From Marinomonas flavescens (lineage in GTDB: Bacteria > Pseudomonadota > Gammaproteobacteria > Pseudomonadales > Marinomonadaceae), in assembly GCF_004352835.1 (NCBI RefSeq), contig NZ_SJSB01000012.1, positions 53,757 through 117,756 on the forward strand: 64,000 bases of DNA, given 5' to 3'. Shown here piece after piece: positions 27,520 through 35,885 of the stretch (positions are counted from its first letter, which is position 1; every line of letters starts with the position of its first letter). A program made the position numbers and the translations under genes. A model generated the notes under the pieces. The model saw only the letters and a program-made list of their open reading frames with translations. It searched no databases and was not told the origin of the DNA.

Positions 27520-27837
27520 CTAGAATAATGAATCTATAGAAGCCATATTATTGGCCAGTTTTTGCGAGTCAATTTTGTAGTTGCCTGATGCAATAGCTTG
27601 TTTAATTTGGTCAACTTTCTTCTGATCAATATCAGATAGACCATTGATTTTAGACTCGTGATTTTGCAATGTTTGGGCGGCTCCACTTAGCTTAACGGTA
27701 TCTTCAGCCATAGTGCCACCGCTGTTAGACTGATTATTGCCTACAGCATCATTTGGTGTGTTGGTATCTTCTTTGAGAGCGCGGCTATTTTTAGCTACGT
27801 TGCTCTGATTTAAGATCCCTGTGAAGTTTATTGCCAT
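27520..27837 (-). CDS. flgM: Anti-sigma-28 factor FlgM
   Basis: Binds FliA (sigma-28) until the hook is complete, then is exported through the flagellum. The 105-residue protein has a disordered Asn/Ser/Thr-rich N-terminal half, as needed for export. The conserved C-terminal sigma-binding half includes VKLSGAAQTLQ, VDQIKQAIASGNYKIDSQKLANNM. A FliA-type promoter lies just upstream, so it is expected to rise together with the other late genes and feed back on FliA. Confidence 0.92.
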   Translation of the reverse strand: MAINFTGILNQSNVAKNSRALKEDTNTPNDAVGNNQSNSGGTMAEDTVKLSGAAQTLQNHESKINGLSDIDQKKVDQIKQAIASGNYKIDSQKLANNMASIDSLF

Positions 27838-27873
27838 TGGGTTATTCCGCCTCGAATGTTTTGCCTACTTTCA

Positions 27874-27900
27874 TTAACGGCTTCTTCTACGAGAACTTTA
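27874..27900 (-). promoter_or_regulatory. Sigma-28 (FliA) promoter of flgM(N)
   Basis: On the minus strand TAAA (27897-27900) followed by 15 bases and GCCGTTAA (27874-27881), a 7 of 8 match to GCCGATAA. The predicted start is about 30 bases before the flgM ATG. Confidence 0.72.
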
Positions 27901-27940
27901 GTAGAAAAATCGATATTTATATACTGCCACCTAGTATTAT

Positions 27941-28633
27941 TCAGTAGTTTACAAGAACCTCACTGTCCGTTACAACTTTGGCGTAGATAATTCGACCAGA
28001 ACTGGTATTTTTTACTCGTATTTGTTGTCCTTTGACGCCATCTTCTAATGCTTTGCCATTCATTTTTACAATGATGTTACCTGTTCTTGCTGTGATTAAG
28101 ATTTGGTTTCCTTTTTTTACTAAAGTAGGTTGCTTGGTGAGGTTATCAGTGAGGAATGTATTGATGCGTAGATTGCGTGAGGCAACGAGTCCATATGGCG
28201 GATTTTTTTTTGTGAATACCTGGCCTCTCAAGCTTGTGATATCAACTTGACCAATTCCAGTGTTATTTTGGTTGATAGTCTGTCCTCTATTTATAGGAGA
28301 AACTACTTTTATCGCAGAAATTAGTATGGACTGCGTAACAGGGACAAAAGATTTCCACTCAGGTGATGTGCAGCTTATTGCGTAGGTTGTACGTTTAGTT
28401 GCATTAGGTCTTTGGTTTTCAATGCTGATTGCTGGGTTTTGGCAGGTTGGTAAATAGCTTAAAGCTGCTTGGTTATTTAGTGAGATTTCAATGTCTGCTG
28501 CGGGATAAATGTCGGAGAGTCTCGGAATTTCAACACGGTCAATGTAGTTATGAATTTGCTCCGTAATTGAAGAGGCGTAGCTATAACAAGCTTGAAGGCA
28601 AGCAAAGGCTATTAGTAGCCTTATTAAGGTCAT
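27941..28633 (-). CDS. flgA: Flagellar P-ring assembly chaperone FlgA
   Basis: Periplasmic chaperone needed for FlgI to form the P ring. The 230-residue protein has a signal peptide (MTLIRLLIAFACLQACYSYA) and an SAF-type C-terminal domain. That domain has VVSPINRGQTINQNN, AS RNLRINTFLT-like strands, KKGNQILITARTGNIIVKMNGKALEDG and the terminal VKNTSSGRIIYAKVVT. It is the first gene of the leftward flgA-flgM-flgN group, divergent from cheV, as in Vibrio. Confidence 0.92.
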   Translation of the reverse strand: MTLIRLLIAFACLQACYSYASSITEQIHNYIDRVEIPRLSDIYPAADIEISLNNQAALSYLPTCQNPAISIENQRPNATKRTTYAISCTSPEWKSFVPVTQSILISAIKVVSPINRGQTINQNNTGIGQVDITSLRGQVFTKKNPPYGLVASRNLRINTFLTDNLTKQPTLVKKGNQILITARTGNIIVKMNGKALEDGVKGQQIRVKNTSSGRIIYAKVVTDSEVLVNY

Positions 28634-28763
28634 GGTTTACACTCTCTCTAATGGTTAAGTTATTAGTAAAATAGCAAAAATCACTTTATCATGAGCTTTA
28701 TATTTTAATATTACTGAGTCTGACTTAATACTCAATTTACATATACCTCTTTAGGAGATATTT

Positions 28764-29693
28764 ATGGCTAGTGTTCTCGATAGCGTTAATCAGCGTACCC
28801 AGTTAGTTGGGGAGAACCGCCTGGAGTTACTGCTTTTTCGCTTAAATGGTAAGCAGATATATGGGATCAACGTTTTTAAAGTAAAGGAAGTGTTGCAGTG
28901 CCCTAAACTGACAACAATACCGCGAAGTAGTCCGGTTGTGCGTGGAGTTGCTCATATTCGTGGCGGTACCATCCCCATTTTAGATCTTGGCTTGGCGACG
29001 GGGGCAACGCCAATGGAAAATATCTCTCAGTGTTTTGTGATTATCACAGAATACAATCGCCGAGTGCAGGGCTTTTTGGTGCGCGGTGTTGAGCGAATTG
29101 TCAATATGAATTGGAGTGATATTCAGCCACCGCCAAGAGGGCTTTTAAATGACAATTATTTAACCGCTGTTTGTCAGGTTGATAAAGAGATGGTTGAAAT
29201 TATTGATGTAGAGCAAATTCTTTCTGAAGTTGCTCCGATGCGTCAGGATATTTCAGATGGTATTGTCAGTGAAGGTGTACATCATAATGCTAAGAAGCAT
29301 CACATTCTTATTGTGGATGATTCATCGGTTGCGCGTAAGCAAATTAAACGTTGCATGGAGCAAGTGGGGTTTGCTACCACGGTGCTGAATGATGGGCGTG
29401 AAGCATTAGAGTACCTTCAGGGTATGGTGGCTGATGGTGCCGATGTAACCAAAGAGTTTGCTATGGTGATTTCTGATATCGAAATGCCAGAAATGGATGG
29501 TTATACGCTAACAACAGCCATTCGTAATGACAGTCGTTTACAAGATTTGTTTATTTTACTTCATACTTCATTAAGTGGCGTTTTTAATGAGGCCATGGTG
29601 AAGAAAGTTGGCGCGGATGGTTTTTTGGCTAAGTTTCAACCTGACGAATTGGCTCGGTTGGCCATTGAAACGGTTCAGGTACAGGAGGATTAA
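28764..29693 (+). CDS. cheV: Chemotaxis coupling/response protein CheV
   Basis: Links chemoreceptors to CheA and is itself phosphorylated. The 309-residue protein joins a CheW-like domain (residues about 15-165; LLLFRLNGKQIYGINVFKVKEV, RGVAHIRGGTIPILDL) to a receiver domain (about 178-305). The receiver has VDDSSVARKQI at its start and the phospho-acceptor Asp in VISDIEMPEMDGY. A GGAGATAT site precedes the ATG. It is followed by cheR in the usual cheV-cheR-flgB order. Confidence 0.96.
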   Translation: MASVLDSVNQRTQLVGENRLELLLFRLNGKQIYGINVFKVKEVLQCPKLTTIPRSSPVVRGVAHIRGGTIPILDLGLATGATPMENISQCFVIITEYNRRVQGFLVRGVERIVNMNWSDIQPPPRGLLNDNYLTAVCQVDKEMVEIIDVEQILSEVAPMRQDISDGIVSEGVHHNAKKHHILIVDDSSVARKQIKRCMEQVGFATTVLNDGREALEYLQGMVADGADVTKEFAMVISDIEMPEMDGYTLTTAIRNDSRLQDLFILLHTSLSGVFNEAMVKKVGADGFLAKFQPDELARLAIETVQVQED

Positions 29694-29752
29694 TACGATA
29701 TTATCGGATTACTCCCAAATAATGCTTCGAACCTGCTTTTTTAGGAGTTTTA

Positions 29753-30589
29753 ATGCTCAGTAGTGCAAATGGAATTACACCTAATGGTTATCTTAGGTTT
29801 AGAAATTTTCTACAGAAGGCTTGTGGTATATCACTTAGTGATAATAAACAATATCTTGTTGCCAGCCGCTTAGGTAAAACCCTGGAGAGAGAGGGTTTTA
29901 CTCAAATTGAGCAGCTGGTTGATGCTTTGGAAAGTGCCAGGAGTGCTAAGTTAAAAGAAGAAGTAATTAATGCGATGACAACGAATGAAACGTTATGGTT
30001 TCGTGACTCTCATCCATTTACGATATTAAAAACTAAAATATTACCAGAAATGGTCAATACACCATTAAAAATATGGTCGTCAGCGTCTTCTACAGGTCAA
30101 GAAGCTTATTCAATTAGTATGGTTATTGATGAGTTTAAAGCGCTTAGGCCGGGTGTGCTTAAAGCAGGTGAAAGAATTATTGCAACGGACATTTGCACTA
30201 ATATTCTTCAACATGCAAAGCAGGGTGAATATGATAGTTTAGCGATTGCCCGCGGGTTAGGCGCTGATATGCAGCGCAAGTATTTCGATAAAGTTGATGA
30301 CTCTACGTGGAAGGTGAAGTCGCATATAAGCGCTCGAGTGGATTTTAGATATTTGAATTTGATTGACTCATTTTCTTCATTGGGGAAGTTTGACATTATA
30401 TTTTGTCGTAATGTTCTTATTTATTTTAACGCTGAGCTTAAGTTGGATATTTTACGGCGCATGCATGATTCGCTTAATCCTGGTGGATATTTATTTTTGG
30501 GAGGATCTGAAGCATTGAGTGGTTTGTCTTCTTTGTTTGAGATCGTTCAGTGTCATCCTGGTATTGTTTATAAAGCCAAGCCGCAGTAG
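29753..30589 (+). CDS. cheR: Chemotaxis protein methyltransferase CheR
   Basis: Methylates glutamates of chemoreceptors using SAM. The 278-residue protein has the helical N-terminal domain (NGYLRFRNFLQKACGI), the TTNETLWFRDSHPF segment, the SAM loop SASSTGQEAYSI, and IIFCRNVLIYFN. It follows cheV after 59 bases and ends before a very strong terminator. Confidence 0.96.
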   Translation: MLSSANGITPNGYLRFRNFLQKACGISLSDNKQYLVASRLGKTLEREGFTQIEQLVDALESARSAKLKEEVINAMTTNETLWFRDSHPFTILKTKILPEMVNTPLKIWSSASSTGQEAYSISMVIDEFKALRPGVLKAGERIIATDICTNILQHAKQGEYDSLAIARGLGADMQRKYFDKVDDSTWKVKSHISARVDFRYLNLIDSFSSLGKFDIIFCRNVLIYFNAELKLDILRRMHDSLNPGGYLFLGGSEALSGLSSLFEIVQCHPGIVYKAKPQ

Positions 30590-30605
30590 GAAAAAATTTT
30601 TATCG

Positions 30606-30646
30606 AAGGCCCGCATATTGCTTGTTCAATATGCGGGCTTTTTTGT
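30606..30646 (+). terminator. Terminator of cheV-cheR
   Basis: A 12-bp perfect stem (GCCCGCATATTG at 30609-30620 with 30627-30638), a 6-base loop, followed by seven T. It isolates cheVR from the flgB transcript. Confidence 0.94.
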
Positions 30647-30738
30647 TGGTATTTATAGGGCGGTAAGTTGCTTGTTGCCGACTTTTGCCGATTTGAAATG
30701 TGATTTATCTATGTTGTTGAAATAAAAGGCTTTTTTAT

Positions 30739-30756
30739 TTGGCATTGATATTGCTT
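30739..30756 (+). promoter_or_regulatory. Sigma-54 (RpoN) promoter of flgBCDE
   Basis: TTGGCATTGATATTGCTT has the invariant GG (30741-30742) and GC (30753-30754) exactly 10 bases apart, with the TGGCA and TTGC contexts. It lies about 42 bases before the flgB start. RpoN control of hook/basal-body genes is established in Pseudomonas and Vibrio. Confidence 0.82.
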
Positions 30757-30797
30757 AAATAAAACTAAGTTTAAAGTATTTGTCGTTAGGAGATAGC

Positions 30798-31190
30798 GTG
30801 GCCATATCATTTAATCAAGCGTTTGCAGGACATGACAAAATGCTGGAATTCAGAAGTGCTCGCGCTTCTGTGCTGGCTAACAATATTGCTAATGCAGATA
30901 CGCCAAATTATAAGGCTAGAGATATCACGTTTGGCTCAATGTTTAATGAGGCAAAAAGCAAGTTGCGTTTGGCAAGTGATAATGATCGTCATATCCAAGG
31001 TGGCAGTGCTGCTGATGACGACAGTGGGTTGTTATTCCGTAATCCAAGCCAACCGTCATTGGACGGCAATACAGTGGATATGCAGCGAGAGCAGGCAGAA
31101 TATGCTCAGAACTCAATGCAATTCGATACAAGTTTTATGTTTTTAGACAGAAAAATTAGTGGCTTGAAAAAAGCGCTGACAGGGAATTAA
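30798..31190 (+). CDS. flgB: Flagellar basal-body rod protein FlgB
   Basis: Proximal rod subunit. Start placed at the GTG at 30798, five bases after AGGAG (30788-30792); the upstream TTG at 30780 is less likely. The roughly 130-residue protein has the N-terminal rod signature SVLANNIANADTPNYKARDI and a C-terminal helix ending in KISGLKKALTGN. It leads the flgBCDE operon. Confidence 0.93.
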   Translation: MAISFNQAFAGHDKMLEFRSARASVLANNIANADTPNYKARDITFGSMFNEAKSKLRLASDNDRHIQGGSAADDDSGLLFRNPSQPSLDGNTVDMQREQAEYAQNSMQFDTSFMFLDRKISGLKKALTGN

Positions 31191-31195
31191 CCGTT

Positions 31196-31645
31196 ATGTC
31201 TTTAAGTAATATTTTTACAATTTCCGGTTCTGCAATGAGTGCTCAAACCATTCGTTTAAATACTATTGCAAGTAACATGGCAAACGTGGACAGCGTTGCA
31301 AGTTCTGCTGATCAGACTTACCGAGCTCGTAAGCCGGTTTTTTCTCAAATGATGAATAGTGAGATGCAAAAAAACGGCTGGAATGGATCGGGTGTCGATG
31401 AGACGGGGGCAGGAATCGGTGTGAAAGTAGATGGCATTGTTGAGTCTGATGCGCCGTTAAAACCGCGGTATGAGCCTGGCAATCCGATGGCGAATGAAGA
31501 TGGTTATGTTTATTACCCTAATGTAAATCCAATCGAAGAAATGGCCGATATGATGTCAGCTTCTCGATCATTTCAAACAAACGTAGAGATTATGAATTCT
31601 GCGAAAAGCATGATGCAAAAGATGCTTACGCTAGGTCAGTCGTAG
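31196..31645 (+). CDS. flgC: Flagellar basal-body rod protein FlgC
   Basis: Proximal rod subunit. 149 residues with the N-terminal RLNTIASNMANVDSVASSADQTYRAR and C-terminal VNPIEEMADMMSASRSFQTNVEIMNSAK patterns typical of FlgC. Begins 6 bases after the flgB stop. Confidence 0.96.
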   Translation: MSLSNIFTISGSAMSAQTIRLNTIASNMANVDSVASSADQTYRARKPVFSQMMNSEMQKNGWNGSGVDETGAGIGVKVDGIVESDAPLKPRYEPGNPMANEDGYVYYPNVNPIEEMADMMSASRSFQTNVEIMNSAKSMMQKMLTLGQS

Positions 31646-31654
31646 AGGTGAGAT

Positions 31655-32410
31655 ATGGCAAATATATCTGATAATAATGGCTTAAAAAGCTTGATATCTC
31701 AGTATGGTACCGATGGTGCCAAAGCAGGTTTGAAAAAGTCTGCTGAGAAAGATGGAGCGGTTTCTCCGGCGGCTGTTGGTGCGAACGGTGTGCCTGATCC
31801 TAAAAAAGATCCGTCAAAAGGTTTAGCTGATAAAAATGTATTTCTAAAGTTGTACATTCAGCAGCTTAAAAACCAAGATCCAACCGCGCCTCAAGATACG
31901 AATGACATGGTTGCTCAAATGTCTCAATTTAGCTCCCTTGAGAAGCTATCGGGTATTTCTGATGAGCTGAAAAATATGACGACGTCTTTGACTTCGAATC
32001 AAGCGGTGAGTGCTTCTAGCTTGGTTGGCAAGTCTTTAATGATGAAAGCTGATAAGACAATGGTAACGGCTTCTCAAGAAGATGTTGCATTGAAAACAGT
32101 GATTCCTAAAGACTCTCATTCAGCTACGTTGAAAATCTATGATGCTAATAATCAATTGGTGCGTACGGCTAAGCTTGAAGATGGTAGCTATGATTGGGAT
32201 AAGAAAGATGAAGCAGGAAAGGTTTTGCCGCCTGGTGAATATCACTTTGCCGCTACTACGGTAAATGACAAGGGCGAAGTGTCTGCATTACCAACGCAGC
32301 TGCCTAGTCGTATTCAGGGTGTCACAATTAACGGTGCAGACGGTACGGTTTTGAACGTGGAAAATCACGGCAAGGTCAAGCTAACGAATGAATTAGAAAT
32401 ATTAGGGTAA
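31655..32410 (+). CDS. flgD: Flagellar hook capping protein FlgD
   Basis: Hook cap, needed for FlgE polymerisation and lost from the finished organelle. The 251-residue protein has the N-terminal DKNVFLKLYIQQLKNQDPTAP hallmark and the QMSQFSSLEKL helix. A C-terminal FLG_D2/tudor-like part shows ATLKIYDANNQLV and DWDKKDEAGKVLPPGEY. Nine bases separate it from flgC, 12 from flgE. Confidence 0.95.
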   Translation: MANISDNNGLKSLISQYGTDGAKAGLKKSAEKDGAVSPAAVGANGVPDPKKDPSKGLADKNVFLKLYIQQLKNQDPTAPQDTNDMVAQMSQFSSLEKLSGISDELKNMTTSLTSNQAVSASSLVGKSLMMKADKTMVTASQEDVALKTVIPKDSHSATLKIYDANNQLVRTAKLEDGSYDWDKKDEAGKVLPPGEYHFAATTVNDKGEVSALPTQLPSRIQGVTINGADGTVLNVENHGKVKLTNELEILG

Positions 32411-32422
32411 CTGGAGCGAAAT

Positions 32423-34120
32423 ATGGGATTCAATACAGCATTATCAGGTATTAAAGCGTCTGCGGATTATTTAAGTGTGACAGGTAATAACATTGCTAAC
32501 GCGGACACCACTGGCTTTAAAAAGTCTCGGATTGAGTTTAACGATCTCTACAATAGTAATGTGCTAGGTGCAGGAAGCAGTAACGTCATCGGTTCTGGTG
32601 TTAGTGTGGCGAATGTGGCACAAGAGTTTTCATCTGGCAACTTGGCTTATACCGATAATAATTTAGATTTGGCTGTTAATGGTTCTGGTTTCTTTGTTCT
32701 TGATGCGGGTGCGGGTACCCAAGCATTTACTCGTGCGGGTGAATTTAAGCTGGATGCATCGGGGAATCTAGTTACTAATTCAGGATCTAAGGTCCAAGGC
32801 TATAATGCCGTGGATGGTATTATTGGCGGGAATTTGGAAGATATGGTGGTGCCTACTGCTCGTATACCTCCTAAAGCAACTTCCAGTGTTGATTTGAAGG
32901 TGAACCTCAATTCTGAGGGTGAAGATGTACCTCCTTATATCCGCGCCGACTTTGATCCAGCAAACCCTGATACCTATGACTATACCCAAACTCAAACGGT
33001 AGCGGATGGCAACGGTAACAATCATCTTATTAGTTATTATTATGCTAAAAGTAAGATGCCAAACACCTATGAAGTTTATGCAACAGTTGATGGTAAATCT
33101 ACTGATGATACTGGTGCCGCTTTTATGCAGCCGACTTACGCGACTTTTAACGGCCCTGAAGCAAAAGACTATAATGCGGATGGTACTGATGAGCCGCCAT
33201 TTGCGCTTTTATATTCGGGAGCGACTGAGCCAACGGTTACGGACATCGCTAACTTAACAAAAGCGCCTATTGCGGCGGGTGGTACGTTAGGTGGTGTCGC
33301 GATTGCGGGCACTCTAGATCCGGCTAATGTCCGTACACCTGATAATATTGCGCGCCCAGCATTTGATCCTAAAGATCCTACTTCTTATAGTTACGGCAAC
33401 ACTAAGAATGTTTATGATGCGTTGGGTGAAACACATACGTTAGGTTATTACTTTATTCAGCAAGGCGAAGATAATACTTATGAGCTACGTGCGACTGTTG
33501 ATGGGAAGGAATCTTATATTGATCCCACAACAGGGGAAGATAAGCGTTATTTAGATAAAGGAACTGTGGTAACTTTTGATCCAGCAGGTAATTTATCTGG
33601 TACCTATAAAGGGATTCCACCATTTGAGTCGTCTCAGCCTATTCAATTGCAAATTCAAGGTTTTGATCCAACCAACCGAAACGCTATTATTCCAGTAGAT
33701 TTGACTGGTTCAACTCAGTTTGCTTTGAGTAGTACGGATGAGCTAAAACAAGATGGTTTTGCGGCCGGCGAACTTCAAGGTGTGTCTTTTGATGAAGATG
33801 GTAATCTAATTGCCACTTATACCAACCAACAAACGGCAACACTTGGCCAGTTGGCGTTGGCCACTTTCGATAATACCGACGGTTTAGTTCCTGATGGTGA
33901 TACGGCTTGGGTTGCAGGTAAAGATTCTGGCGCTGCGAATGTGGGTCGACCAAATAGTGGTACATTAGGCAGTATTCAGGGCGGGGCGTTGGAAGAGTCT
34001 AATGTTGACCTGACATCAGAGCTAGTCGCATTAATCGAGGCACAACGTAACTATCAAGCAAACAGTAAAACATTAGAAACAGAGAATACCGTTACGCAGA
34101 CAATCATTAATTTGCGTTAA
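32423..34120 (+). CDS. flgE: Flagellar hook protein FlgE with an enlarged middle region
   Basis: Builds the hook, the joint between rod and filament. The N-terminal (GFNTALSGIKASADYLSVTGNNIANADTTGFKKS) and C-terminal (ESNVDLTSELVALIEAQRNYQANSKTL) D0 helices are canonical. At 565 residues it is much longer than E. coli FlgE (402). The middle contains two related segments, about residues 170-225 and 310-360. Each has FDP-x-(N/D)P-x-(T/S)Y-x-Y, a bases-like loop, then YY and YE(V/L)xATVDGK. This suggests an internal duplication of the D2-type domain. Followed by a terminator. Confidence 0.94.
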   Translation: MGFNTALSGIKASADYLSVTGNNIANADTTGFKKSRIEFNDLYNSNVLGAGSSNVIGSGVSVANVAQEFSSGNLAYTDNNLDLAVNGSGFFVLDAGAGTQAFTRAGEFKLDASGNLVTNSGSKVQGYNAVDGIIGGNLEDMVVPTARIPPKATSSVDLKVNLNSEGEDVPPYIRADFDPANPDTYDYTQTQTVADGNGNNHLISYYYAKSKMPNTYEVYATVDGKSTDDTGAAFMQPTYATFNGPEAKDYNADGTDEPPFALLYSGATEPTVTDIANLTKAPIAAGGTLGGVAIAGTLDPANVRTPDNIARPAFDPKDPTSYSYGNTKNVYDALGETHTLGYYFIQQGEDNTYELRATVDGKESYIDPTTGEDKRYLDKGTVVTFDPAGNLSGTYKGIPPFESSQPIQLQIQGFDPTNRNAIIPVDLTGSTQFALSSTDELKQDGFAAGELQGVSFDEDGNLIATYTNQQTATLGQLALATFDNTDGLVPDGDTAWVAGKDSGAANVGRPNSGTLGSIQGGALEESNVDLTSELVALIEAQRNYQANSKTLETENTVTQTIINLR

Positions 34121-34137
34121 TTTCGTTTCTTTTCTGT

Positions 34138-34178
34138 AAAAAAGGCTGGGACACTCAATGTGTTTCAGCTTTTTTTTG
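34138..34178 (+). terminator. Terminator between flgE and flgF
   Basis: A hairpin (AAAAAGGCTGGGACAC with GTGTTTCAGCTTTTT, two G-U pairs) with a run of eight T. It starts about 18 bases after the flgE stop and divides the flgBCDE and flgFGHIJ transcripts. Confidence 0.82.
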
Positions 34179-34212
34179 CCTTAAATTCTTTGCTAGAGTG
34201 ATTTTTTCTTAG

Positions 34213-34230
34213 TTGGTACGGTTCTTGATA
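34213..34230 (+). promoter_or_regulatory. Possible sigma-54 promoter of flgFGHIJ
   Basis: TTGGTACGGTTCTTGATA resembles TGGCACG-N4-TTGCA: the GG is present at 34215-34216, but the -12 dinucleotide is GA instead of GC. Position after the flgE terminator and about 40 bases before flgF supports it. Confidence 0.5.
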
Positions 34231-34268
34231 GAGGAATATATAGTTAGCTATTTTTGAAGGAAACGGTA

Positions 34269-35015
34269 ATGGATAGAGCTTTATATCTTGCAATGAGTGG
34301 GGGTGTTCAAACAATGAATGCTCAGACGATACATGCCAATAATTTAGCGAACGTTAATACAACTGGCTTTAGAGCAGATTTTGAGCAAGCTCGTTCCATG
34401 CAGGTGAACGGTGATTACTACCCTAGCCGTGTCTATGCCATGACGGAGAATCCAGCAACGCGATACTCTCAGGGAGATATGATCCAAACCGGTAGAAATT
34501 TAGATGTTGCGGTAAAAGGAAAAGGTTTTATTGCCGTTTATGATAGCGAAGGTCAGGAAGCTTATACCCGTGCAGGAGATCTCCAGATCAACGCAGCAGG
34601 TCAACTAGTGACAGGCAGAGGGTTACCGGTAGCCGGAAATAACGGTCCGATTTTTTTACCTCCTTTACAAAGTATTACCATTACTTCTGATGGCTCTATT
34701 TCTATTGTTCCTCAAGGTGGTGCGGCTAATGAAGTGGCGGTTATTGATCAAATTAAGTTGGTTGATCCAGATACTGATTCAATTCGCAAAGGAGAAGACG
34801 GTTTAATTCATTCTAAGACGGCAGGGCAAGTGCTTGGAGCAAATCAAAACGTTCAACTAGCATCAGGTTATATTGAAGGCAGTAATGTTAACGCAGTAGA
34901 GGAAATGACCCACATTATGGACCTTTCTAGACGCTTTGAAATGAACATTAAAATGATGGACACAATACGCGAAGACAGCGCCGCATCGGCTAGAATTTTA
35001 CAGCGTAATGGTTAA
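34269..35015 (+). CDS. flgF: Flagellar basal-body rod protein FlgF
   Basis: Proximal rod subunit. ATG at 34269 has AGGAAA upstream; the longer frame opens with TTG. The 248-residue product begins DRALYLAMSGGVQTMNAQTIHANNLANV in pieces typical of FlgF and has the middle LDVAVKGKGFIAV and the end GSNVNAVEEMTHIMDLSRRFE. First gene of the second rod/ring transcript. Confidence 0.95.
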   Translation: MDRALYLAMSGGVQTMNAQTIHANNLANVNTTGFRADFEQARSMQVNGDYYPSRVYAMTENPATRYSQGDMIQTGRNLDVAVKGKGFIAVYDSEGQEAYTRAGDLQINAAGQLVTGRGLPVAGNNGPIFLPPLQSITITSDGSISIVPQGGAANEVAVIDQIKLVDPDTDSIRKGEDGLIHSKTAGQVLGANQNVQLASGYIEGSNVNAVEEMTHIMDLSRRFEMNIKMMDTIREDSAASARILQRNG

Positions 35016-35084
35016 TAGCCATTTGTAAGTGGCATGATTTTTTAAACATTAATTTTTTTAGTATTTATTACGATAGAGGCTTTT

Positions 35085-35870
35085 ATGAATTCAGCGCTTT
35101 GGGTAAGTAAAACTGGTTTAAGCGCCATGGATAAACAGCTTAACGTTGTAGCCAATAACTTGGCAAACGTATCAACAACGGCCTTCAAAAAAGATCGAGC
35201 AGTGTTTGAAGATCTTATGTATAAGACCGTTCGCGCGCCAGGTGCTCTTAGTGCCCAAAATGCCGAATTACCTTCAGGTTTACAGTTGGGTACAGGTGTT
35301 AAGGTCGGAGCAACGCAGAAAGATTTTTCTGACGGTGATTTTAATGTAACAGACCGAAAATTAGATGTCGCTATTCAAGGTAAGGGCTTTCTGCAAGTTA
35401 TTCAGCCGGACGGTACTATGGCTTACACTCGAAATGGCAGCTTGCAGCTAAACAGTGACGGTAATCTTGTTACTTCGAATGGCTTATTGATTAACCCAGC
35501 GATTCAAATTGACCCGGATGTAACATCGATCGATATTGCGCAAGATGGCGTGGTTTCTGTTAAGAAGGCAGGGCAAACAGATATGCAGCAAGTGGGGGCT
35601 ATCAGTCTTGCAGGATTTGTTAACCCAACAGGCCTTGACTCTATCGGTGCAAATTTATACACAGAGACAAATGCCAGTGGGCCACCAATAGTTGGCGCGC
35701 CAGGAACAGATTCTCTCGGTACACTTGGTCAAGGCATGCTAGAGGCTTCGAATGTTAATTCCATTGAAGAATTAGTGAACATGATCACGACTCAACGGGC
35801 TTATGAAATGAACTCTAAAGTGATTGCTTCCGCTGATGGTATGATGAGTTTTGCGATACAGCAGCTCTAG
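35085..35870 (+). CDS. flgG: Flagellar distal rod protein FlgG
   Basis: Distal rod subunit, crossing the P and L rings. 261 residues, normal length, with ALWVSKTGLSAMDKQLNVV at the start, LDVAIQGKGFLQV in the middle and EASNVNSIEELVNMITTQRAYEMNSKV at the end. Lies 69 bases after flgF with no evident terminator. Confidence 0.97.
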   Translation: MNSALWVSKTGLSAMDKQLNVVANNLANVSTTAFKKDRAVFEDLMYKTVRAPGALSAQNAELPSGLQLGTGVKVGATQKDFSDGDFNVTDRKLDVAIQGKGFLQVIQPDGTMAYTRNGSLQLNSDGNLVTSNGLLINPAIQIDPDVTSIDIAQDGVVSVKKAGQTDMQQVGAISLAGFVNPTGLDSIGANLYTETNASGPPIVGAPGTDSLGTLGQGMLEASNVNSIEELVNMITTQRAYEMNSKVIASADGMMSFAIQQL

Positions 35871-35885
35871 GATTGGTAAATAGGT

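Noticed and set aside
35016..35084. Sigma-54-like TGGCATG before flgG
   Set aside because: The -12 element is TTTAA rather than TTGC; flgG is more simply co-transcribed with flgF.
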